A stretch of 64,000 nt of DNA, from contig NZ_JAAGUY010000003.1 of NCBI RefSeq assembly GCF_010868145.1, positions 1 to 64,000 on the forward strand. The letters are read 5' to 3'. The notes under the pieces are model-generated. The model worked only from the letters and a program-made list of their open reading frames with translations. It was not told the origin of the DNA and searched no databases. This stretch comes from Nocardia cyriacigeorgica (GTDB lineage: Bacteria; Actinomycetota; Actinomycetes; Mycobacteriales; Mycobacteriaceae). The position numbers and the translations under genes are program-made. Shown here piece after piece: positions 27,468 to 38,058 of the stretch (its first letter is position 1; the number at the start of each line of letters is the position of its first letter).

Positions 27468-28633
27468 TGCGGCGAGTCCGCGACATACCGCGCCCCGGCT
27501 GGCAGCAGATCACCGAGGATCAGGGGCTCGTCTACGGTGCCCCCGGCCGCGACGCCAGCGGTAATCCGCGGCCGTACTGGGATGAATCGGTGCACTACGA
27601 ATTCGAGATGGACGAGATCCTCGCCCTCGAAGCCGATGTCGAACTCCTGCATTCGATGTGCCTGAACGCGGTGGAACACGTCGTGCTCACCGAGCGTTTC
27701 GGTGATTTCGGCCTGCCCGAATGGAGTTGGGGGCCGATCGCCGAATCCTGGCGTCGCGGTGACCCGTACGTATACGGCCGATTCGATCTGCGCTATGACG
27801 CGCGCCGCCCGGCGAAGCTACTCGAATACAACGCCGACACTCCGACCTCGCTGCTGGAAGCGGCGATCGTGCAGTGGCATTGGCTCACCGACCGTTATCC
27901 CGGTGGGGACCAATGGAATTCGCTGCACGAAAAGCTGGTCGAACGCTGGTCGGAATTGCGCACTGCGCTGCCAGGCGGCCATCTGCACTTCACCTGGTCC
28001 GGTGCCGACGCGACCGGCGAGGACAACGTCACCACCGCCTACATGCAGGAAACCGCCGCCGAGGCCGGATTCGACACCATCGCCCTGCCCATCGAGGAAG
28101 TCGGTTACGACACCGAACTGGACCGGTTCGTCGATCTGGCCGAGGCGCCGATCGAGGCGATCTTCAAGCTGTACCCGTGGGAATGGGTGCTCGACGACGA
28201 ATTCGGTAAGCGGGTCGTCGACAGCCTGCCCGAGACCGCGTGGATCGAACCGCTGTGGAAGACCCTGCTCAGCAATAAGGCGATCCTGGCGGTGCTGTGG
28301 GAGATGTATCCGGGACATCCGAACCTGCTGCCCGCCTACCTCGATCAGCCCAATGAGCTGACCGAATATATTCGTAAACCCAAGCTCGGGCGCGAGGGTG
28401 CCAATATGACCATCGTCGGCGCGGGCCTCGAAACCGCCACCGGCGGTGTATACGGCGAGGAAGGCTACGTCTACCAGCTGCTCGACCCGCTGCCGATCTT
28501 CGACGATATGCGTCCGGTACTGGGTACCTGGCTCGTCGGCGACCAGGCGGCCGGGCTCGGCATCCGGGAGACCGCGGGCCTGATCACCGACGATGGCGCC
28601 GCCTTCGTGCCACATCGGATCATGACCGAATAG
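27467..28633 (+). CDS. Glutathionylspermidine synthase-like ATP-grasp ligase (YgiC/YjfC type)
   Basis: A 388-residue ATP-grasp amide ligase of the glutathionylspermidine synthase family without the amidase half. Family motifs are LLEYNADTPTSLLEAA, FKLYPWEWVLDDEFG, SNKAILAVLWEMYPGHP, and KPKLGREGAN. By similarity to E. coli YgiC/YjfC it should join a peptide or acid to an amine or a protein; its substrate is unknown, and actinobacteria generally do not make glutathionylspermidine. It is coupled to the upstream membrane gene and 51 nt from the DUF350 gene. Confidence 0.88.
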   Translation: MRRVRDIPRPGWQQITEDQGLVYGAPGRDASGNPRPYWDESVHYEFEMDEILALEADVELLHSMCLNAVEHVVLTERFGDFGLPEWSWGPIAESWRRGDPYVYGRFDLRYDARRPAKLLEYNADTPTSLLEAAIVQWHWLTDRYPGGDQWNSLHEKLVERWSELRTALPGGHLHFTWSGADATGEDNVTTAYMQETAAEAGFDTIALPIEEVGYDTELDRFVDLAEAPIEAIFKLYPWEWVLDDEFGKRVVDSLPETAWIEPLWKTLLSNKAILAVLWEMYPGHPNLLPAYLDQPNELTEYIRKPKLGREGANMTIVGAGLETATGGVYGEEGYVYQLLDPLPIFDDMRPVLGTWLVGDQAAGLGIRETAGLITDDGAAFVPHRIMTE

Positions 28634-28684
28634 ATTGCGTGGGCGAGCACCCCGCCGCGTTTCCCATCCCTCGGAAGGATCACG

Positions 28685-29134
28685 ATGACCGCTCTCGCCC
28701 TCGATTCGAGCTACTGGAGTTCGCTGGGCGACGGCGTGGGGGCCATCCTCCTCTACGCCATCGTCGGTTTGGTGCTGATGGTGATCGGCTTCTACGGCAT
28801 CGATCTGACCACGCCGGGCAAGCTGCGCACGCTGGTGGTGAAGGGTAGGCCGAACGCCATCGTGGTGACCGCCGCTGGCATGATCAGTATGGCGTTCATC
28901 GTGGTCCTCGCGATCTTCTCCGCGGCGGGCAAGCTGGTGGAGGGGTTGATCGCGGCACTGGTCTTCGGTTTGGTCGGCATCGTCGCGCAGATCATCTCGG
29001 TGCGCGTGGTGGAGAAGGCGATCGGGATCGATATCGGCGCGGTGCTGCACGCTGATCAGTTCGCCATCGAGGTGCTCGTCGTCGCGGCGGCGCACTTCGC
29101 GCTCGGCTTGGTCGTCGCCTTCGCCATTCTCTGA
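28685..29134 (+). CDS. DUF350 domain membrane protein
   Basis: A 149-residue protein with four membrane helices formed by two DUF350 units; the first has the characteristic GIDLTTPGKLR loop. DUF350 proteins (such as YjfL) are often next to glutathionylspermidine-synthase-like ligases, as here. The function is unknown, with envelope stress a common suggestion. An AAGGATC site lies 7-8 nt before the ATG. Confidence 0.85.
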   Translation: MTALALDSSYWSSLGDGVGAILLYAIVGLVLMVIGFYGIDLTTPGKLRTLVVKGRPNAIVVTAAGMISMAFIVVLAIFSAAGKLVEGLIAALVFGLVGIVAQIISVRVVEKAIGIDIGAVLHADQFAIEVLVVAAAHFALGLVVAFAIL

Positions 29135-29166
29135 CAGACGCTGCCCTCTTTCGCTGCGGTGAACCC

Positions 29167-29217
29167 TTGACATTCCACAGTGGAAGTCGCATTCTGGATG
29201 CGTATTCCACTATGGAA
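29167..29217 (+). promoter_or_regulatory. Promoter with two TTCCA palindromes before the DUF1707 gene
   Basis: A perfect -35 TTGACA (29167-29172) runs straight into the palindrome TTCCACAGTGGAA (29173-29185). A second copy, TTCCACTATGGAA, lies at 29205-29217, 32 bp later (three helix turns). A regulator bound here would block the promoter; which one is unknown. Confidence 0.6.
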
Positions 29218-29260
29218 TGTGGCTCGTTCGGTCACACGGGCCCTGTCGTTAGGAACCGCT

Positions 29261-29689
29261 ATGGAGATCTCGCCGGGTACCCGTGCTTCCGATGCCGAAC
29301 GCGCCCAGATCGTGGAGCTGCTGAGCAGGCACCTCGCCGACGGCAGGCTCGACCTCGCCGAATACGACCAGAGGGTGGCGCAGGTCTACGCCACCACCAC
29401 CCGCGACGACCTCGGCCTCGTGCTGTCGGACCTGCCGAAACCGGCCGAGGTGCGGCCCGAGAAGACGGTACGGTCGCGGGCGGCGCGCATCCCCATCTGG
29501 CAGCGCATCGAGGCCGCGTCCTGGGTGTCGGTGAGCGTGCTCGTCCTGATCATCTGGGGCACCATCTCGCTCGCGGCCGGCGAATTCACCTACCCGTGGC
29601 CGGTCTGGGTGATCGGTCCCTGGGGTGCGGTGCTGGCGTTCCGGGCCATCACCGGCTTCGAATCCGGGCGGTTGTGCAGGTCGGCCTAG
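29261..29689 (+). CDS. DUF1707 domain membrane protein
   Basis: A 142-residue protein with an N-terminal DUF1707 (SHOCT-like) helix pair (about 7-60, RASDAERAQIVELLSRHLADG through DLAEYDQRVAQVYA, in pieces) and two membrane helices (about 90-110 and 115-135). Such proteins occur in many copies in actinobacteria, often in signalling or envelope settings. ATG 29261 follows TAGGA by about 8 nt. It has its own promoter with paired palindromes and need not belong to the DUF350 operon. Confidence 0.82.
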   Translation: MEISPGTRASDAERAQIVELLSRHLADGRLDLAEYDQRVAQVYATTTRDDLGLVLSDLPKPAEVRPEKTVRSRAARIPIWQRIEAASWVSVSVLVLIIWGTISLAAGEFTYPWPVWVIGPWGAVLAFRAITGFESGRLCRSA

Positions 29690-29894
29690 ATCCGCCGCGG
29701 ATGCTCGCGGTGTGCTGTGCGGGCCTTTCCGTCGCCCGGCGACGCCGGTGAAATGCCGGAAATTCGGCGGCGGGTGATTAGCCTTGGGGTGGACCGTGCC
29801 CGGTCACCGGCGGCTACGATGACTGCGCGCCGGAGGACGACCGGGCGATGCCAGGCCAGTGCTCCCACGGCAGTACACGGAAAGGTCGCCGGAT

Positions 29895-32800
29895 TTGCAT
29901 CTGAAGAGCTTGACGTTGAAGGGTTTCAAATCCTTCGCGTCCGCGACGACGCTGCGGTTCGAGCCGGGGATCACCTGCGTGGTCGGGCCGAACGGATCCG
30001 GTAAATCCAACGTCGTCGACGCGCTCACCTGGGTAATGGGTGAACAGGGCGCCAAGGCGCTGCGTGGCGGCAAGATGCAGGACGTCATCTTCGCGGGCAC
30101 CGCGGGACGGGCTGCGCTCGGTCGCGCCGAGGTCACACTCACCATCGATAATTCTGACGGCGCCCTGCCCATCGACTACGCCGAAGTCTCCATCACCCGC
30201 CGCATGTTCCGTGACGGCGCGGGCGAGTACGAGATCAACGGCAGCTCCTGCCGGCTGATGGATGTGCAGGAACTGCTCAGCGACTCTGGTATCGGCCGGG
30301 AAATGCACGTCATCGTGGGTCAGGGCCAGCTCTCGGCCATCCTGGAATCCAGGCCGGAGGACCGCCGCGCCTTCATCGAAGAGGCCGCGGGCGTACTCAA
30401 ACACCGCAAACGCAAGGAGAAGGCGGTCCGGAAGCTGGAGGCCATGCAGGCCAATCTGGCCCGGCTCACCGATCTCACCACCGAACTGCGCCGCCAGCTC
30501 AAACCGCTCGGCAGGCAGGCCGAAGTCGCCAGGCGGGCGCAGACCGTGCAGTCCGACCTGCGCGATGCCCGCCTGCGGCTGGCCGCCGACGACCTGGTGT
30601 CGCGGCGGCGGGAGCTGGAGAGCCAGCAGAGCAAAGAGGCCTATGCGCGCGAACAGCAGATCACCGTGCAGTCCGAATTGGACGCCGCCAACGCCGCACT
30701 CGCCCAGCATGAGTTTCAGCTCGGCAAGCTCACCCCGAGCGCCGAGGCCGCGGGCCAGCTGTGGTTCCAGCTCTCGGCGCTGGCCGAACGCGTCAACGCG
30801 ACCATCCGGATCGCCGGCGACCGCGCCCGTCATCTGGACACCAGCGCGCCCGCGGGCACCGGACGCGACCCGGATCAGCTCGAAGCCGAAGCCGATCGGG
30901 TAGAGGCCGAAGAAGCCGAACTTCGGGAAGCGGTGGAGATGGCCGCCGAAACCCTGGAAGCCGCGCGCGACGCGCTGGCCGAACGCGAACACGCCGCGAA
31001 GGCGGCCGAACAGGCCCACCTCGCCGCGGTACGCGCCATCGCCGATCGGCGGGAAGGCCTGGCACGGCTGTCAGGCCAGGTCGATACATTGCGGACCCGG
31101 GCACAGTCGGTCGACGCCGAGATTTCGCGGCTGTCGGTATCGATCGCCGAGGCCAGGCAGCGCGGCGAGGCGGCGCAGGACGAATTCGACACCGTGCAGA
31201 CCGAACTCGATGATCTCGACGCGGGCGAGTCCGGTCTCGACGCCCAGCACGAGCATGCCGTCCAGGCATTGAAACTGGCCGATCAACGCGTCGACGAACT
31301 GCGCGAACAGGATCGCGACGCCGGTAAGCGGGTCGCCTCGCTCACGGCAAGGATCGAAGCGCTCGGCATGAACCTCGCCCGCCGCGACGGTGCGGGCTGG
31401 CTCACCGAACATCACGGTCAGGACCTGGTCGGGCCCCTGTCGACGCTGATCCGGGTGCATCCGGGATTCGAGGCTGCCGTTGCGGCCGTACTCGGACCAC
31501 TCGCCGACGCCGTCGCCGCCGAATCGGGGGCCACTGCCTTCGCTGCTGTACAGGCGTTGAGGGCCGCCGACGGGGGCCGGGCGGCGCTGGTCTTCGGTGC
31601 GGATGGCGTGCGGTCGGCCGATCGCTCGCCCACCCGCAGCGCTGCCACTCAGGCGGACACACTCCCCGGTGATGCGCGCTGGCTTGGAGCCGTGGTCGAT
31701 TGCGCGGATACCGTGCACGCCGCTGTCGCCACCCTCACCGCCGACGTGGTCGTGGTCGACGATCTCGCCACCGCCGCGGAGTTGCTCACATCCCGGCCGC
31801 AGCTGCGCACCGTGACCAGGGACGGCGATCTGGCGGGCACCGGCTGGCTACTCGGCGGGTCCGACCGTGCGCCGAGCCAGCTCGAGATCCAGGCCGATAT
31901 CGACGCCGCCGAGGCGGAACTGGTGGCCGCCCGTCGTCGCGCCGAGGAACTCGAGGCCGCCTTGGCCGGTGCCCTCGCCGAGCAGACCGACCGCAAGGAC
32001 GCGGTCGACCACGCGCTGATGGCGCTGCACGAATCCGATCAGGCGCTGGTCGCGATCTACGAGCGGCTCGGCAGGCTCGGCCACACCGCCCGCAACGCGC
32101 ATGCCGATATCGACCGACTCACCACCCAGCGCAGCGAAGCCGAAGCGGGACGCGAGGAAGCACTCGCCGCGCTGGCCGAACTCGAGGACCGGCTCCGCCA
32201 CGCCGAACTCGAACAATCCGATATCGATGACGACGGTATCGGCGCCGCGGGCACCGAAGCCGCGGGCCGGGCCCGCGAGGAGGCCGCCGGCGCGCTCGCC
32301 GAAGCCCGCTCGATGGAGGTCGAAGCCCGCCTGGCCGTGCGAACGGCCGAGGAGCGTGCCGAATCGGTACGCGGCAAGGCGGATTCGCTGCGACGTGCCG
32401 CCCGCGCCGAACGCGAGACGCGCGCCCGAGCAGAACGGGCCCAGGCCGCGCGCACACAGGCCGCCGCGGTGGCCGCCGCGGTCGCCGAGTCCGGCGCGAA
32501 GGTGGCGGGCGAGCTCGAAGGCGTTGTCGCCGAAGCCGCCGCCCGCCGCGACCAGTTGGTGCGCCGCCGCACCGAATGCGCGGCGCAGGTGGACCAGATC
32601 AAGGAGCGGACCCGCGCGCTGACCGCCCAGCTGTCCCAGCTCACCGACGCCGTGCACCGTGACGAGGTGGCAAAGGCGCAGGCGGCGTTGCGGATCGAAC
32701 AGCTGGAGGCCACGATCGCCGAACAGTTCGGCATCGCGCTCGGTGACCTCATTGCCGAATACGGCCCGGATACCCCGCTGCCGCCGTCGGCGCTGGAGTG

Positions 32801-33548
32801 GCAGGAGTACGAACAGGCCAAGGAACGCGGCGAGGACGTCACGGCGCCTGCGCCCATGCCCTTCGATCGCGCCACCCAGGAGCGACGGGCCAAACGGGCG
32901 GAGAAGGATCTGGCCACCCTCGGCAAGGTGAATCCGCTTGCGCTGGAAGAGTTCGCCGCGCTCGAGGAACGCTACAGCTTCCTCGCCACCCAGCTCGAAG
33001 ACGTCAAGAACGCGCGCAAGGACCTTCTCGATGTGGTCGCCGAGGTCGACGCTCGCATTCTGCAGGTCTTCACCGAGGCGTACGCGGATGTGGAGCGTGA
33101 GTTCGTCGGGGTGTTCGCGAAGCTGTTCCCAGGCGGCGAGGGACGGTTGCTGCTCACCGACCCCTCCGACATGCTCACCACCGGCATCGAGGTGGAGGCC
33201 CGTCCGCCCGGCAAGAAGGTCAAGCGGCTGTCGCTGCTGTCCGGTGGCGAGAAGTCGCTGACGGCGGTGGCGTTGCTGGTGTCGATCTTCCGTGCCCGCC
33301 CCTCACCGTTCTACGTCATGGACGAGGTGGAAGCCGCCCTCGACGACACCAACCTGCGCCGCCTGATCGGGCTGTTCGAACAGCTGCGGGAGAAAAGCCA
33401 GCTGATCGTCATCACCCACCAGAAGCCGACCATGGAGATCGCCGACGCCCTCTACGGCGTCAGCATGCGCGGTGACGGCATCACCCAGGTGATCTCGCAG
33501 CGGATGCGCGGGGAGAACCTGGCGCCGGTGGGCGCGGCGTCCAGCTGA
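29895..33548 (+). CDS. smc: Chromosome segregation protein SMC
   Basis: Condensin ATPase that folds and separates chromosomes. The 1217-residue chain has the N-terminal head (Walker [10 protein letters not shown], 31-39), two long coiled coils, a hinge (about 500-660), and the C-terminal head with the signature [17 protein letters not shown] and Walker [14 protein letters not shown]. The start is a TTG at 29895 ([14 protein letters not shown] matches the family start); GGAAAGG lies 9 nt upstream, while the in-frame upstream ATG at 29859 adds unrelated residues. It is followed by ftsY after two inserted genes. Confidence 0.97.
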   Translation: MHLKSLTLKGFKSFASATTLRFEPGITCVVGPNGSGKSNVVDALTWVMGEQGAKALRGGKMQDVIFAGTAGRAALGRAEVTLTIDNSDGALPIDYAEVSITRRMFRDGAGEYEINGSSCRLMDVQELLSDSGIGREMHVIVGQGQLSAILESRPEDRRAFIEEAAGVLKHRKRKEKAVRKLEAMQANLARLTDLTTELRRQLKPLGRQAEVARRAQTVQSDLRDARLRLAADDLVSRRRELESQQSKEAYAREQQITVQSELDAANAALAQHEFQLGKLTPSAEAAGQLWFQLSALAERVNATIRIAGDRARHLDTSAPAGTGRDPDQLEAEADRVEAEEAELREAVEMAAETLEAARDALAEREHAAKAAEQAHLAAVRAIADRREGLARLSGQVDTLRTRAQSVDAEISRLSVSIAEARQRGEAAQDEFDTVQTELDDLDAGESGLDAQHEHAVQALKLADQRVDELREQDRDAGKRVASLTARIEALGMNLARRDGAGWLTEHHGQDLVGPLSTLIRVHPGFEAAVAAVLGPLADAVAAESGATAFAAVQALRAADGGRAALVFGADGVRSADRSPTRSAATQADTLPGDARWLGAVVDCADTVHAAVATLTADVVVVDDLATAAELLTSRPQLRTVTRDGDLAGTGWLLGGSDRAPSQLEIQADIDAAEAELVAARRRAEELEAALAGALAEQTDRKDAVDHALMALHESDQALVAIYERLGRLGHTARNAHADIDRLTTQRSEAEAGREEALAALAELEDRLRHAELEQSDIDDDGIGAAGTEAAGRAREEAAGALAEARSMEVEARLAVRTAEERAESVRGKADSLRRAARAERETRARAERAQAARTQAAAVAAAVAESGAKVAGELEGVVAEAAARRDQLVRRRTECAAQVDQIKERTRALTAQLSQLTDAVHRDEVAKAQAALRIEQLEATIAEQFGIALGDLIAEYGPDTPLPPSALEWQEYEQAKERGEDVTAPAPMPFDRATQERRAKRAEKDLATLGKVNPLALEEFAALEERYSFLATQLEDVKNARKDLLDVVAEVDARILQVFTEAYADVEREFVGVFAKLFPGGEGRLLLTDPSDMLTTGIEVEARPPGKKVKRLSLLSGGEKSLTAVALLVSIFRARPSPFYVMDEVEAALDDTNLRRLIGLFEQLREKSQLIVITHQKPTMEIADALYGVSMRGDGITQVISQRMRGENLAPVGAASS

Positions 33549-33572
33549 GGCGCACACCCGTGCATACGCCAC

Positions 33573-33578
33573 TATCGT
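33573..33578 (+). promoter_or_regulatory. -10 element of a likely leaderless antitoxin promoter
   Basis: TATCGT ends exactly 7 nt before the ATG of the RHH gene, with no ribosome site. Confidence 0.5.
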
Positions 33579-33585
33579 CGTCGGC

Positions 33586-33828
33586 ATGGTCACCATCGAA
33601 GTGCGCGACATTCCCGACGACGACGCCGAGGTTCTACGCCAGCGTGCGGCGGCCGCCGGGCTGTCACTGGAAGAACATGTTCGCGAGCAGTTGATCGCCT
33701 CGGCGCGCAGACACTACCGCGTCGAAGCGTTGGAAGACATCCGCAAGGCGCTGGCCGCCAACCCTCTGCCCGGAGAGAATCCGGACAAGGTCGTCGAGGA
33801 TCTGCGGCGCGAGTTCGAGGATTGCTGA
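33586..33828 (+). CDS. FitA/VapB-like ribbon-helix-helix antitoxin, without a toxin partner
   Basis: An 80-residue protein with an N-terminal ribbon-helix-helix DNA-binding unit (VTIEVRDIPDDDAEVLRQRA, then AAGLSLEEHVREQL) of the FitA/VapB class, and an acidic C-terminal tail that would normally bind a PIN toxin. No PIN-domain ORF follows: only 72 nt separate it from the convergent DUF2237 stop. It is either an orphan antitoxin or a small stand-alone repressor. Confidence 0.78.
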   Translation: MVTIEVRDIPDDDAEVLRQRAAAAGLSLEEHVREQLIASARRHYRVEALEDIRKALAANPLPGENPDKVVEDLRREFEDC

Positions 33829-33900
33829 GCACTTCGACGAGATCCATCGGCCCACCGGCGACCCGCATCGGGCGGGTGGCCGGCCCGGCCGCTCACCTCA

Positions 33901-34290
33901 TCACAAGAGATCACTGACGTCGTCGGGGACATCGACGGCGTATTTGCGCAAGATGTCCATCGCGATCACTTCCAGTGCGTTTTCATGGGTGGCCGCCAGG
34001 ATCACCGGCGCGGCGACACCGTCCTCATGCGCGTGCAACCAGCGCACCGCCACCACACACCACCGGTCCCCTGGCTGCAATCCGGGGAAATTGTTCTCCG
34101 GGCGCGGGGTGCTCAGGTCGTTGCCGATCGAAGCCTGGTGTTCCAGAAACTCGGTCGTGACGACCGTGCACACGGTGTGACTACCCAGATCCTCCGGGCC
34201 GGTGCTGCAGCAGCCGTCCCGATAGAAGCCGGTCAGCGGATCGGTACCGCACTCTTCGAGCGGACCCCCAAGCACGTTTCGATCTGTCAC
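33901..34290 (-). CDS. DUF2237 family protein
   Basis: A 129-residue cytoplasmic protein with the family's conserved start NVLGGPLEECGTDPLTGFYRDGCC, then HTVCTVVTTEFLEHQ, PGDRWCVVAVRWLHA, and HENALEVIAMDILRKYAVD (pieces in order). DUF2237 has no established function. GTG 34290 was chosen because the homologous region begins at TDRNVLGG and a TAGGAT -10 lies 7 nt upstream; the longer frame to 34557 is low-similarity sequence. Confidence 0.88.
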   Translation of the reverse strand: MTDRNVLGGPLEECGTDPLTGFYRDGCCSTGPEDLGSHTVCTVVTTEFLEHQASIGNDLSTPRPENNFPGLQPGDRWCVVAVRWLHAHEDGVAAPVILAATHENALEVIAMDILRKYAVDVPDDVSDLL

Positions 34291-34297
34291 GTCGCCG

Positions 34298-34303
34298 ATC
34301 CTA
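34298..34303 (-). promoter_or_regulatory. -10 element of a likely leaderless DUF2237 promoter
   Basis: Read on the minus strand, TAGGAT is followed by 7 nt and then the GTG start, with no ribosome site. Confidence 0.5.
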
Positions 34304-34420
34304 TTGGCACGCCGCGAGAAGTTCCGCAGGACAAGAAATCTCACGGGCTGTGTTTGGACGCTTATCCTGGTCCGGGCGGGTCGATGACCGGCGCGAATCG
34401 GTTCTGCAAGGATGGTCGGC

Positions 34421-35974
34421 GTGAGTTCCGAAGCCTGGATTCTGATCGCGGCGATCGCCGCCGTCCTGCTCGTCGCGCTCGTTGTCGGATTCGTCCGGTA
34501 TCGCAGCGGCCGGGTATCGCTGACGGCGCCGACCGAAGACAAGGAGCTGACCGACAAGTCCGGCGGCTATAAGGCCTCCGGCGGATTCAACTTCAGTCAG
34601 GGCGGCACGGCAACCGCCACCCGGCCCGAACCATTGCCTGCCGAACGCACCGACACCGAGGGGCAGCCACATATCGGCGACGATGCTGCCATCCCGCGGG
34701 ACGCACCGCGGCGCGGTATCACCAATGTCCCGCTGCCCGAGCCCACCGACCTGGCCGAGGCGCCCGCGGGTGAGGCGGCCACCGCCGAGGCCGCGGCACC
34801 GGAGGCCGGGCCGGACACGGCGCCCACCGAAACGACTGGGGTCGACGCCGAGGCGGCGACCTCGGCCACGGCCGACGAGACCACGGTGACGCCGGACACC
34901 GTCGCGCCCGAAACGACCGTCCCCGGCACCGCCGACGCCGACGTCACAGAAGCACCGGTGGATACAGCTCCGCCGGTCGAAACCACCCCCGAGGCGCCGG
35001 TCGTCCCCGACACCGTCGCCGAGGCCGAACCCGCACCCACGCTCGAGGAGATCGAGCCCACCGAGGGGCGCCTGGTCCGGCTGCGTGGGCGTCTGTCGCG
35101 CTCGCAGAATGCGGTCGGCAAGAGCCTGCTCGGCCTGCTCGGCGGCGGCGACCTGGACGAGGATTCGTGGGAAGAGGTCGAAGACACCCTTGTTCTCGCC
35201 GACCTGGGCACCGCGAGCACTGCGGCCGTCGTCGAACGGCTGCGCGAGGAGATGGCCGCGCGCAGTGTCCGCACTACCGACGAGGCGCGGGCAGTCCTGC
35301 GTGACGTCCTGGTCGAGGCCCTTCGCCCGGAGCTGGATCGCTCTGTGCGCGCCCTGCCGCACGCCGATCACCCGTCGATCCTGCTGGTCGTCGGCGTGAA
35401 CGGCACCGGCAAGACCACCACCACCGGCAAACTGGCCCGCGTGCTGGTCGCCGACGGTCGCCGGGTGCTGCTCGGCGCCGCCGACACCTTCCGTGCCGCC
35501 GCCGCCGATCAGCTGCAGACCTGGGGCGAACGTGTCGGCGCCGATACCGTCCGCGGTAAAGAAGGCGCCGACCCCGCCGCCGTCGCTTTCGACGCCGTCG
35601 CCGCAGGTATCGAACGCGGCGTGGACGCCGTGCTCATCGATACCGCGGGCCGACTGCACACCAAGACCGGTTTGATGGACGAGCTCGGCAAGGTCAAGCG
35701 GGTCGTGGAGAAAAAGGCCGAGGTCGACGAGGTCCTGCTGGTGCTCGACTCGACCGTCGGACAGAACGGCCTCATGCAGGCCAGGGTGTTCTCCGAGGTC
35801 GTCGATATCACCGGTGTCGTGCTCACCAAACTCGACGGCACGGCCAAGGGTGGCATCGTCTTCCAGGTCCAGCATGAATTGGGCGTCCCGGTGAAGCTCG
35901 TCGGGCTCGGTGAGGGCGCCGACGATCTCGCCCCGTTCGAACCGGGCGCGTTCGTCGACGCACTGCTGGGCTGA
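34421..35974 (+). CDS. ftsY: Signal recognition particle receptor FtsY
   Basis: GTPase receptor that docks ribosome-bound SRP at the membrane. The 517-residue protein has an N-terminal membrane helix ([20 protein letters not shown]), a long acidic Ala/Thr/Pro/Glu-rich linker (about 30-215), and the NG domain with [15 protein letters not shown], the [18 protein letters not shown] region and [13 protein letters not shown] 34421 is preferred because AAGGA precedes it by 8 nt and the mycobacterial protein starts similarly; ATG 34412 overlaps that site. It lies downstream of smc as in M. tuberculosis. Confidence 0.97.
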   Translation: MSSEAWILIAAIAAVLLVALVVGFVRYRSGRVSLTAPTEDKELTDKSGGYKASGGFNFSQGGTATATRPEPLPAERTDTEGQPHIGDDAAIPRDAPRRGITNVPLPEPTDLAEAPAGEAATAEAAAPEAGPDTAPTETTGVDAEAATSATADETTVTPDTVAPETTVPGTADADVTEAPVDTAPPVETTPEAPVVPDTVAEAEPAPTLEEIEPTEGRLVRLRGRLSRSQNAVGKSLLGLLGGGDLDEDSWEEVEDTLVLADLGTASTAAVVERLREEMAARSVRTTDEARAVLRDVLVEALRPELDRSVRALPHADHPSILLVVGVNGTGKTTTTGKLARVLVADGRRVLLGAADTFRAAAADQLQTWGERVGADTVRGKEGADPAAVAFDAVAAGIERGVDAVLIDTAGRLHTKTGLMDELGKVKRVVEKKAEVDEVLLVLDSTVGQNGLMQARVFSEVVDITGVVLTKLDGTAKGGIVFQVQHELGVPVKLVGLGEGADDLAPFEPGAFVDALLG

Positions 35975-36135
35975 ATGCCAGGTCCGGGGTCGAGCCTGTC
36001 TGCTCGATCCGAACCGGCTTCGCTGTACCGACAGTCCGCCACCGGGCTCGAGTCCGCGCATACGTCGCCGATAACGATCGAAAACGGCCATTAGCTGGGT
36101 ATTCGCCGCCGCGACACGCCGCTCAACCGCGCAAG

Positions 36136-36226
36136 GAAACCTCCTGTGCACAGTTGGAAACGTGGTAGCAACACGGTGGCGCCATCCGTTCACGTAGGTG
36201 AAACACGGGGGCGTCACGGATGAAAC
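36136..36226 (+). promoter_or_regulatory. GlnR-type box upstream of amt
   Basis: TTCAC (36189-36193), six bases, then GAAAC (36200-36204), and a second GAAAC exactly 22 bp later (36222-36226) fit the tandem 11-bp half sites of the actinobacterial nitrogen regulator GlnR. Two more GAAAC copies lie at 36136 and 36157. The strong part is 36188-36226, about 75-110 bp before the amt start. The rest of the 325-bp gap shows nothing clear. Confidence 0.6.
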
Positions 36227-36299
36227 ACCGAATGAGCAACCTTCTGTGCAGGTCCATTTCGCCGGAATCGGCGGGGCCCGAGATGAGGAGGACATTAAG

Positions 36300-37989
<1,690 letters not shown>

Positions 37990-38008
37990 CGGTATTTCGA
38001 GTCGAGCG

Positions 38009-38050
38009 GCGGCCCCGCTCCCGCCGGACCTCCGGCCGGGGCGGGGCCGC
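38009..38050 (+). terminator. GC-rich hairpin between glnB and glnD
   Basis: GCGGCCCCGC (38009-38018) pairs with GCGGGGCCGC (38041-38050), with extra CCGG pairing inside. There is no T tract. It may reduce read-through so that less GlnD than PII is made. Confidence 0.5.
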
Positions 38051-38058
38051 ACGTGTGA

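Noticed and set aside
27818..29173. 451-codon open frame on the minus strand
   Set aside because: It is antisense to the ATP-grasp and DUF350 genes, both of which have clear family motifs.
33829..33900. Possible PIN toxin after the RHH antitoxin
   Set aside because: Only 72 nt are available and no PIN-like sequence is present on either strand.
34291..34557. Longer N-terminus for the DUF2237 protein
   Set aside because: Arg/Ser-rich low-similarity residues; the conserved part and the -10 element support GTG 34290.
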